Assembly (NCBI GenBank): GCA_030046135.1
Contig: JASIEC010000135.1
Location: 1 to 8,580 of the forward strand
Length of the DNA stretch: 8,580 bases
Reading direction: 5' to 3'
DNA from: Thermoplasmata archaeon
Lineage (GTDB): Archaea > Thermoplasmatota > Thermoplasmata > Lutacidiplasmatales > UBA184
Every line of letters begins with the position of its first letter. Position 1 is the first letter of the stretch. The notes beneath the pieces were generated by a model. The model did no database searches and was not told the origin of the DNA. It saw only the letters and a program-made list of their open reading frames with translations. This document shows positions 1 through 5,946 of the stretch, one piece after another. The translations under genes and the position numbers were made by a program.

Positions 1-1
1 A

Positions 2-232
2 ACGTCCGCGGTGCTCGCGACCGACCGAGGGATGTTCGAGACCCGAGCGGAGGCGGTGACGAGCCACCTCGCCGACGGTCTGCTCCAATTCCATACCCGG
101 GAAGGGCCCGAGGGCGCGGTGCGGTTCCTCAGGGTGCCGAAGTGGATGGACGGGAAGGTCGTCGACCGGAACGTTTACTACGAATTCGATGGCAAGCGGA
201 TCGCGATCGATCTCAGGAACCGGGTGCTGTAG
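2..232 (+). CDS. C-terminal fragment of a probable KaiC/RecA-superfamily ATPase (partial)
   Basis: An open frame enters from the left edge and stops at TAG 230-232, giving about 76 residues. The protein reads TSAVLATDRGMFETR, a helix, then SHLADGLLQF, a charged turn (HTREGPEG), VRFLRVPKWMDGKVVDRN and a last strand pair YYEFDGKRIAID. In KaiC/RAD55-like RecA-fold ATPases the domain often ends this way: an ADGLL strand, a strand with R-x-RV-x-K, and a final strand pair. No Walker motif is in the window, so the assignment rests on this C-terminal pattern alone. The downstream AAA ATPase follows at once, suggesting an operon. Codon use is GC-rich like its neighbours. The reading frame is secure; the family call is moderate and the function unknown. 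Confidence 0.6.
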   Translation, partial: TSAVLATDRGMFETRAEAVTSHLADGLLQFHTREGPEGAVRFLRVPKWMDGKVVDRNVYYEFDGKRIAIDLRNRVL

Positions 233-1278
233 GGGGGAGTGCCACGCCGAGCGGGAGCTACGAGCGCTACGGGCTCACCGGCAATCCGTTCCGAGAGCTG
301 GCCAGCGAGAACCTGGACGACGTCACGATCTACCACGTGAATCAGGCCTCCGACGAGGCGCTCCGTACGATCCGCGAGGAGGTGCTCGACCGGGAGAACC
401 GCGCGGTGGTGGCGATCACCGGGCCTCCCGGGGCCGGCAAGACGCAGCGCCTCCGCGTCGCCACCGCCGAGGCGAAGGAGAGGGGCGCGTTCGTGGTGTA
501 CTTCGACGTCACCACGCGGTCCCCGTGGGTGATGCGCGGGCTCGCCGAGGCGATCCAGGAGGCGGCCCGGGGCGCCGGCTTCCAGAAGATGCTCGGCTCG
601 CCGGCCTGGCTCCGGGCGATCGGGACGCTCGCACGGTCGAAGGGAGGCCTGTACAATCCGAAGGAGGCCGGCCGGAGGATCGGCGAGGCGCTCAACGCGA
701 CGAGCCCCTCGTTCCTTCTCCTCAACGACGTCCACAACATGACGGAGGCGTACGAGGCCGACCTGTTCGTGAAGACGCTCGAGGAGGTCTCGGGCGTCAT
801 GAAGCCGGGCGTGCTCCTCATGTTCAGCTGCTACGTCGGCTACCTCGCGTGGCTCACCGCGAACCAGCCCGCGTTCGCCGCCCGGATCAATCGCTCGATT
901 CCGCTCGCCGGGCTCTCCGATGACGAGGCCCGCCTGGTCCTCGCGAAGAAGCTGCTCGCCAAGCGAATCGTCGAGGAGCTCGAGCCGACGTACCCGTTCG
1001 ACCGCGAGGCGGTGCGGGAGCTCAACCTCGCGGCGAAGGGGAACCCTCGCCGGCTGTTCGAGCTTGCCGACGTGGCGCTCGAGCGGGGAGTCGCGACCCG
1101 TGCCTACCAGATCGACGGAGAGCTCGTCCGCGCCGCCCTCTCGCCCCGGGACGGGATCGCCCCTGGTAGTCGCGCTCCCGAGAAGGAGGCGCCGCCCCCG
1201 CCGCCGGCCGAACCCGAGGTCGCGGCCACGCCCCCGGCCCGTCCCGCGCGTCGCTCGCTCTTCAAGCGATCCGGCTGA
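142..1278 (+). CDS. AAA+ ATPase, ORC1/Cdc6-like fold, with proline-rich C-terminal tail
   Basis: Numbered from the GTG at 142, the protein has 378 residues. Walker A is GPPGAGKT (94-101), Walker B is LLLND with D196 (192-196), and GNPRR at 300-304 is a sensor-2/lid motif as in ORC1/Cdc6-type AAA+ proteins. Residues 346-370 are a low-complexity Pro/Ala tail ending in basic SLFKRSG. No DNA-binding winged helix is evident, so a replication initiator is not claimed; it is a predicted cytoplasmic ATPase of unknown partner. The GTG at 142 is the only standard in-frame start, but the first 34 residues are just the upstream gene read in another frame. Conserved-looking sequence begins near residue 39 (SYERYGLTGNPF). 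Real translation probably begins near 244, where only ACG is available; see findings. It follows the KaiC-like gene directly, and its stop lies 7 nt from the convergent AbrB-PhoU gene. Confidence 0.85.
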   Translation: MDGREGRRPERLLRIRWQADRDRSQEPGAVGGSATPSGSYERYGLTGNPFRELASENLDDVTIYHVNQASDEALRTIREEVLDRENRAVVAITGPPGAGKTQRLRVATAEAKERGAFVVYFDVTTRSPWVMRGLAEAIQEAARGAGFQKMLGSPAWLRAIGTLARSKGGLYNPKEAGRRIGEALNATSPSFLLLNDVHNMTEAYEADLFVKTLEEVSGVMKPGVLLMFSCYVGYLAWLTANQPAFAARINRSIPLAGLSDDEARLVLAKKLLAKRIVEELEPTYPFDREAVRELNLAAKGNPRRLFELADVALERGVATRAYQIDGELVRAALSPRDGIAPGSRAPEKEAPPPPPAEPEVAATPPARPARRSLFKRSG

Positions 1279-1285
1279 CGGGATC

Positions 1286-2293
1286 CTACGTCGCCTCGGC
1301 GCTCGTGAACACCGCGAGATCGATCGCTTCCTCCGCGATCTCCGCGGCGTAGACCGCCGTCCGACCGAGGCTGTCGACGACCGCGCCGAGCGCGAGGAGC
1401 GCCTCCCCGCGCCGGGTCGCGACGCGGTGCGAGAGCGCGTCGATGAGGCGCTGGTGCTCGACCCGGGCGTCGATCGCCTCGTTCGCGGCCTCGATGTTGT
1501 GGGTCACCAGGGCATGGAACGCTTTGTCGAGGATCGCGACCGCCGAGGCTCGGGCCGCTCCGAGCTGCTCGAGGATCTTCGCGTCGAGGCTCGTCTCCTT
1601 GCCGAGCACCGCCGCGCTCTCGGCGATCCTCTGGGCGTGCTCGCCGATCCGCTCGAGGAGCTTCGCGATCAGGCGGTGGCCGTGGATCGTCGCCGCCGCC
1701 GATCCGTCCGCCGGGGTGGAGTGGGCGAGGTGGTACTGCTTCGCGACCATCCAGTAGAGACGGCTCACGTCCTGCGCCCGCTGGCCGACGTCGTGGGCGA
1801 GCGAGTCGCTCGAGCCCTTGAGGGTCCCCACCGCGTCCTCGAGCATCGCTCGCACGGTGAGGTGCATGCGCCGCAGGCACTTGTCCGAGCTCAGCTCCGA
1901 CGGGTCCGAGAGGTCCTGGATCAGGATCGAGGTCTGGGTCTCCTCGATCACCTCGGGCCCGATCACGAGCCGGCAGAACTCCCGCGCGACCTTGCGGACG
2001 AACGGCCCCCGGGCGGGCGAGAAGCGGATCTCGATGAGCCCGAACCCCGAGATGTACGCCCCGATGAACTTCCGGAGGAGGTGCTCCCGCGTCTCCTCCC
2101 CGCGCTCGTGGAACGACTTGCGGCGCACGGCCGGGCGGATCCCGGACCGGAGGCGGATGGAGACCGAGCCGTCGGCCTCGGTGTCGACGAACAGCGTGTC
2201 GCCCGCCTTCAGGCCGGCGTTCGTGACCCACCGCTTCGGGAGGGAGACAAGGAACGTCGACTTGCCCGCGAGCTGAAGCTTCCGGCCTTCCAT
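1286..2293 (-). CDS. AbrB-PhoU fusion: phosphate uptake regulator
   Basis: A 335-residue protein from ATG 2293. Residues 1-50 form an AbrB/SpoVT-type swapped-hairpin DNA-binding domain (RKLQLAGKSTFLVSLPK, W-V-x-x-A-G-L-K-A-G-D, then VSIR). The rest is helical and PhoU-like, with two motifs of the PhoU signature type: KLLERIGEHAQRIAE (211-225) and DSLGRTAVYAAEIAE (307-321). This architecture is a known archaeal group annotated as phosphate uptake regulators. The inferred role is a transcription factor that senses phosphate status through the PhoU part. It has its own promoter: an AT-rich island at 2346-2361 holds a perfect palindrome also found, in core, ahead of pstS, so autoregulation is plausible. 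It is separated from the pst-phoU operon by a tRNA gene on the same strand and ends 7 nt from the convergent AAA ATPase. Confidence 0.93.
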   Translation of the reverse strand: MEGRKLQLAGKSTFLVSLPKRWVTNAGLKAGDTLFVDTEADGSVSIRLRSGIRPAVRRKSFHERGEETREHLLRKFIGAYISGFGLIEIRFSPARGPFVRKVAREFCRLVIGPEVIEETQTSILIQDLSDPSELSSDKCLRRMHLTVRAMLEDAVGTLKGSSDSLAHDVGQRAQDVSRLYWMVAKQYHLAHSTPADGSAAATIHGHRLIAKLLERIGEHAQRIAESAAVLGKETSLDAKILEQLGAARASAVAILDKAFHALVTHNIEAANEAIDARVEHQRLIDALSHRVATRRGEALLALGAVVDSLGRTAVYAAEIAEEAIDLAVFTSAEAT

Positions 2294-2346
2294 GTCGGGC
2301 CCCCCGAGGGGATTGGGCGATCGATTACGGAGGCTTAAGGGCTCGA

Positions 2347-2361
2347 ACTATAGTCTATAGT
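2347..2361 (-). promoter_or_regulatory. Perfect 7-1-7 palindrome (candidate Pho operator) overlapping the AbrB-PhoU promoter
   Basis: ACTATAG-T-CTATAGT is a perfect inverted repeat centred on 2354. It lies 54 nt upstream of the AbrB-PhoU start codon, in the only AT-rich patch between that gene and the tRNA. On the minus strand CTATAGTT (2354-2347) or the adjacent CTATAGAC-like half could serve as TATA box, placing initiation roughly 25 nt downstream (about 2320-2335) with a leader of about 30-40 nt. The central TAGTCTATA is shared with the palindrome ahead of pstS. The palindrome is seen directly; its operator role is inferred. Confidence 0.6.
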
Positions 2362-2414
2362 GGAATCGGAGCCCCCACGGAAATCCCGGAGGTTTCCCTC
2401 GGTCCGGGGTCGGA

Positions 2415-2489
2415 TGCTCCCGGCGGGATTTGAACCCGCGTTACGGGGTCGAAGGCCCCGAATCCTTGACCGGACTAGACTACGGGAGC
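2415..2489 (-). tRNA. tRNA-Glu (anticodon UUC)
   Basis: On the minus strand a full 75-nt cloverleaf is present. The acceptor stem GCTCCCG/CGGGAGC is followed by discriminator A. The D arm has GTC/GAT ends and a 13-nt loop. The anticodon stem is CGGGG/CCCCG with loop CCTTCGA, giving TTC at 34-36. The variable loop is 4 nt and the T arm is GCGGG-TTCAAAT-CCCGC. CCA is not encoded (TCC follows). There is no intron. Position 33 is C rather than U; see findings. The gene lies 57 nt downstream of phoU on the same strand. A weak GGAGATAGG patch (2523-2531) is the only TATA-like candidate, so it may have a weak promoter of its own or be processed from the pst-phoU transcript. Confidence 0.96.
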
Positions 2490-2546
2490 GGCCCGAGCCC
2501 GCGCACGACGGGCGCGCCCGCCTATCTCCGTTTCGCGTGAGAGGCG

Positions 2547-3269
2547 CTAGGGCCCGTCGCCGGCCCGGGGGGGAGGCAGGGGCCGTCGCGGAAGATACTC
2601 GCTCCGGCGCTCCCCGGTGATCGCGTAGACCGCCTTCTCGGCGATCTTGCACGCGTTGTCCGCCACCCGCTCGAGATGGCGGGCCCCGAGGAGCTCGAAC
2701 GCGCGCCGGTCGCTCTCGGCGCCTCCCTTGCGCAGCAGCTCGATGAGGCGCTTCTGGACGTCGCGGTGGAGGGCGTCGACCCTGTCGTCCATCGGGAACA
2801 CGGCCTTCGCTCGGACGGCGTCGTGCGCCAGGAACGCCTCCATCGCCTCGGTGACCATGTTCCGGGCCCGCTCGTCCATCTGCCGCAGGAGGTCGCGGAC
2901 GTCCGGGTCCGGGTCTCCCGGCGCGTCCGGAAGGTAGCGGGAGAGGTCGTAGCCGAGACGGCCGACCCGATCGACACAGTTCGCGATCTTGAGGATCGAC
3001 TCGGTCGTCCGAAGGTCGGGCCCCTCCGGCTGCATCACCGCGACCAGTCGGATCGTCTCCACCTCGATGTTGAGATCGTACCGGTCGAGCACCGCGTCGC
3101 GCGACGCGACGGACCGCGCGAGCTCTCGGTCCCCCTGGAGCAGGGCTCGCGTCCCGTCGGCGACCATCCCCAGCGCGAGCTGGGTCATCTCGCCGACGTG
3201 GTGCGTCAGCTCGGCGATCGCGCGGTGGTGGTCCTCGGTCAAGCCCCCCGTCTCTTCCTCCGTTGTCAT
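2547..3269 (-). CDS. phoU: PhoU: phosphate transport/signalling regulator
   Basis: A 240-residue, all-helical protein with two PhoU repeats and no DNA-binding domain, near the usual family length. The first repeat carries DAVLDRYDLNIEVE (58-71) and DRVGRLGYDLS (100-110). The second carries the metal-ligand type DDRVDALHRDV (161-171) and RHLERVADNACKIAE (197-211). In known PhoU proteins such E/D-rich clusters bind metal and contact the PstB ATPase or a partner regulator to damp uptake when phosphate is high. The ATG overlaps the pstB stop by 4 bases (ATGA), and GGAGG lies 5 nt upstream of it, so translational coupling with pstB is likely. The last ~20 residues are a Pro/Arg-rich tail. It is the last protein gene of the pst operon. 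Confidence 0.95.
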   Translation of the reverse strand: MTTEEETGGLTEDHHRAIAELTHHVGEMTQLALGMVADGTRALLQGDRELARSVASRDAVLDRYDLNIEVETIRLVAVMQPEGPDLRTTESILKIANCVDRVGRLGYDLSRYLPDAPGDPDPDVRDLLRQMDERARNMVTEAMEAFLAHDAVRAKAVFPMDDRVDALHRDVQKRLIELLRKGGAESDRRAFELLGARHLERVADNACKIAEKAVYAITGERRSEYLPRRPLPPPRAGDGP

Positions 3270-4042
3270 CCGAACCTCCCCGTGATGAACTGCTCCGTGA
3301 GCTTCTCCCGCGGCCGCTCGAGGATCTCCGCGGTCGGGCCGACCTCGACGAGCCGTCCGGAGTGGAGGAACGCCACCCGGTCCGAGACTCGGGCCGCCTG
3401 CCCCACGTTGTGCGTGACGAGGATGACGACGATGTCGTCCTTGAGGCGCTGGAGCGTCGACTCGACCCGCTGCGTCGCCGCGGGGTCGAGCGCGCTGGTC
3501 GGCTCGTCCAGGAGGAGGACCCGGGGCCGGACCGCGAGGGCTCGGGCGATGCAGAGGCGCTGCTGCTGGCCTCCCGAGAGCGACAGCGCCGGACCGTCGA
3601 GGTTGGCCTTCACCTCCTCCCAGAGGCCGGCCCGCTCGAGCGCCTCGGTCACCGCGGTGTCGATCTCGTCCTCGTTCGCGCGGACGAGGCGCAGGCCGAA
3701 GGCGGCGTTCTCGAAGATCGAGATCGGGAAGACGGTCGGTCGCTGGAAGACCATCCCCATCCGCCGGCGGACGACGACCGGATTGACGCCTCGGGCGTAG
3801 ATGTTCTGCCCGAGGTAGCGCACCTCGCCTTCGACCCGGAGACCGGGGGTGAGGTCGACCATCCGGTTGAGGGTGCGGATGAACGTCGTCTTCCCGCAGC
3901 CGGAAGGGCCGACGACGGCGGTGAGACTGCGGGCGGAGAAATCGATCGAGATCCCGTCCAGCAGCGTCCGACTCCTCGCGCGCACCGTGACGCGGTCGAC
4001 GGCGACGACCGGCTCCGAGGAGGGAGGGGCCAGCGCGCTCAT
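3266..4042 (-). CDS. pstB: PstB: phosphate ABC transporter ATP-binding protein
   Basis: A 258-residue protein from ATG 4042, typical PstB length. Walker A is GPSGCGKT (45-52), the Q-loop is FQRPTVFP (Q100), the ABC signature is LSGGQQQR (155-162), Walker B is VLLLDEP with E180, and the switch histidine is H211 (VTHN). The FQRPTVFP loop, RTLNRM after Walker A and the N-E-N-A-A-F-G-like region are characteristic of phosphate importers. It hydrolyses ATP on the cytoplasmic face to drive import through PstC/PstA. Its start overlaps the pstA stop by 4 bases (ATGA) and its stop overlaps phoU in the same way. The open frame runs much further upstream, antisense and out of frame to the permeases, which is a GC artefact and not an N-terminal extension. 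Confidence 0.97.
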   Translation of the reverse strand: MSALAPPSSEPVVAVDRVTVRARSRTLLDGISIDFSARSLTAVVGPSGCGKTTFIRTLNRMVDLTPGLRVEGEVRYLGQNIYARGVNPVVVRRRMGMVFQRPTVFPISIFENAAFGLRLVRANEDEIDTAVTEALERAGLWEEVKANLDGPALSLSGGQQQRLCIARALAVRPRVLLLDEPTSALDPAATQRVESTLQRLKDDIVVILVTHNVGQAARVSDRVAFLHSGRLVEVGPTAEILERPREKLTEQFITGRFG

Positions 4043-4956
4043 TGGAACAGACCCTCGAGGCGGCGCCGCGAGCGCGCCGCGATCACCCGGACCAGGACAT
4101 TGAGCCCGATGACGATGACGAGGAGGAGGAACGCCGCTTGGAACGCCCGGTGGATCGCGGTGGGGAGGATGAGTCCGTTCTCGAACCCTTCCCAGATGTA
4201 CAGCGGCAGCGCCCCGACGGGTTGGGAGAGGCCGAGGGGAGGGAGGGCGACGAGGGAGGGGATGATCGGATAGATCGGGGCCGTCTCTCCCACGCCGATC
4301 GCCATCGCGAGGAAGACGCCCGTCAGGACCTGGGGAAAGGCGATGGGGGTCGCGACGCGCAGCAGGTACTGGAGCGGCCGGGCGCCCGAGCCGACCGCCG
4401 CCTCCCGGAGGTGGGAGGGGACGGAGCTGTAGGCGAGGTCGGTGGCCCGGTAGACGTACGGCGTCATGAAGATCCCGAGGGTCACGGCCGCCGCCTCGAG
4501 GGACGATCCCCAGCCGAAGTAGCGGACGAACGCGAGGAAGCCGAACAGCCCGACGATGATGGCGGGGATCCCGACCATCACGTTCGCCGCGATCCGCACC
4601 ACCCCCGCGGCCCGCTCGCTCAGGTACTCCGCGGTCGCGAGACCCCCCAGGAACCCGAACGCGACCGAGACGCCGGTGGCCAGGGCGAGGATCGCCAGCG
4701 ATCCCGCCAGGGGGGCGAACAGGCCTCCCCCGGCCCCCGAGGGATTGGTCGTCAGAACGGACCAGGTGAACGTGGGGAGGGCCTGCTTGCCGACCCAGTA
4801 GACCAGGTCCGCGATCGGGGCGATCGCCACGAGGAACAGGAGCGGAAGGACCCATCCGACGCACCGATCGAGGGCCGTCCGGCGCCAGACATGCCCGGTC
4901 CGATCCCGTCGAAGATCGTCGATCGCCTCGAGCGGGGTCGCGAGACTCGGGGTCAT
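4039..4956 (-). CDS. pstA: PstA: phosphate ABC transporter permease
   Basis: A 305-residue integral membrane protein starting at ATG 4956. About six hydrophobic segments are visible, near residues 33-55, 82-108, 120-145, 155-175, 207-225 and 272-294. The permease EAA loop, EAAVGSGARPLQYLLRVATP (185-204), contacts PstB, and GVGETAPIYP (221-230) matches the conserved PstA GETAP stretch. It pairs with PstC to form the phosphate channel in the cytoplasmic membrane. It begins 12 nt after the pstC stop, with TAGGAG at the pstC stop codon as a likely ribosome-binding site, and overlaps pstB by 4 bases. Nothing unusual in length or motifs. Confidence 0.96.
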   Translation of the reverse strand: MTPSLATPLEAIDDLRRDRTGHVWRRTALDRCVGWVLPLLFLVAIAPIADLVYWVGKQALPTFTWSVLTTNPSGAGGGLFAPLAGSLAILALATGVSVAFGFLGGLATAEYLSERAAGVVRIAANVMVGIPAIIVGLFGFLAFVRYFGWGSSLEAAAVTLGIFMTPYVYRATDLAYSSVPSHLREAAVGSGARPLQYLLRVATPIAFPQVLTGVFLAMAIGVGETAPIYPIIPSLVALPPLGLSQPVGALPLYIWEGFENGLILPTAIHRAFQAAFLLLVIVIGLNVLVRVIAARSRRRLEGLFQ

Positions 4957-4968
4957 CCTCCGACGCTC

Positions 4969-5931
4969 CTAGATCCCCGCGACGTCCGTGAACGTCCGGC
5001 GGATCATCCAACGGCCGGCGATGTTGACGGCCAGGGTGATCGCGAGCAGGACGAGGGCGATCTCCGCGAGATAGTGCAGGCCCGTGCCCGAGAGGTTGTC
5101 GTTGATCTCGCTGATGATGAGCGAGGCCATCGTCGAGGTGCCCCCGTAGACGTTCGTCGGGAGCCGCTGGACCTGGCTGATGACCATGAAGACGGCGACC
5201 GTCTCGCCGAACGCCCGCCCGAAGCCGAGGAACGCCGCCCCCCAGATCCCCCGCTTGGAGTACGGGATCGCCACCCGGCTCGCCACCTCGAGCCGCGTGG
5301 CGCCGAGAGCCAGGCCGCTCTCCCAGAGGTCCCTCGGCACGGAGCGCAGCGCGTCCCGCATCAGGAGCGTGGTGATCGGGAGGATCATGAGGGTCAGGAT
5401 GACGATCGCGAGGGCGAGACCGGTCCCCTCCTTGGAGGGGGAGTTCACGGCCGTGTGGAACCCCGGGATCCCCGAGAGGAGAGGGGCGAGCCAAGGGAAG
5501 ATGTCGTGCCCGAAGAACGGAGCCACGATGAGGAACCCCCAGAGCCCGTAGATGATGCTCGGGATCCCCGCGAGGAGGTCGACGAACGGATCGAGCCAGG
5601 AGGAGAGCCACCCGGGCAGGAACGTCGTCGAGGCGACCGCGATGCCCAGACCGATCAGCATCGCGAGGGCCAACGCCGGGAGGGAGGTGAGGAACGACCC
5701 GACCACGAAGATCAGGATCCCGTACTTCGTGACGTTGAAGCTGAAGAATCCCCAGCCGAAATTCTGGAGAGCGCTCGCCCCCACGAGCGACGCGACGATC
5801 GCGAGCGTGAGCGCGACCGGGATGAGGGCCGGGGCGTACGGCCACCACCGGGCCAACCCCGAGAGGAGGCGTTCGGAAAGTGGAAGGGGTTGTCGGTCCC
5901 TGCCGTCTCGAGGGACCGACTCGGGAGTCAC
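4969..5931 (-). CDS. pstC: PstC: phosphate ABC transporter permease
   Basis: A 320-residue integral membrane protein with a hydrophilic N-terminal stretch of about 30 residues and roughly six membrane segments (near 33-53, 72-103, 117-140, 171-192, 230-252, 287-308). The EAA loop is ESGLALGATRLEVASRVAIP (204-223), and FGRAFGETVAV (237-247) is the conserved PstC GRAxGET stretch. AGIPSIIYGLWG (121-132) is also typical. The start is a GTG at 5931, 15 nt after the pstS stop; no ATG fits and the ribosome-binding site is weak, so translation may depend on coupling to pstS. It forms the transmembrane channel with PstA. Confidence 0.95.
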   Translation of the reverse strand: MTPESVPRDGRDRQPLPLSERLLSGLARWWPYAPALIPVALTLAIVASLVGASALQNFGWGFFSFNVTKYGILIFVVGSFLTSLPALALAMLIGLGIAVASTTFLPGWLSSWLDPFVDLLAGIPSIIYGLWGFLIVAPFFGHDIFPWLAPLLSGIPGFHTAVNSPSKEGTGLALAIVILTLMILPITTLLMRDALRSVPRDLWESGLALGATRLEVASRVAIPYSKRGIWGAAFLGFGRAFGETVAVFMVISQVQRLPTNVYGGTSTMASLIISEINDNLSGTGLHYLAEIALVLLAITLAVNIAGRWMIRRTFTDVAGI

Positions 5932-5946
5932 GGCGGCCGCCAGTCC

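Noticed and set aside
920..2338. A 472-codon plus-strand frame spanning the end of the AAA ATPase and the antisense of AbrB-PhoU
   Set aside because: It is Arg/Asp-rich low-complexity sequence crossing two convergent genes with clear domains; no plausible product.
2379..2397. Hairpin GGAAA...TTTCC between the tRNA and the AbrB-PhoU promoter, as a terminator
   Set aside because: The stem is only 5 bp with a 9-nt loop and no T-run follows on the minus strand, so it is too weak to call.
2498..2531. GC-rich repeats with GGGCGCGCCC between phoU and the tRNA, as a terminator
   Set aside because: The palindrome is 10 bp of pure GC in a GC-rich spacer with no T-tract; chance is a sufficient explanation.
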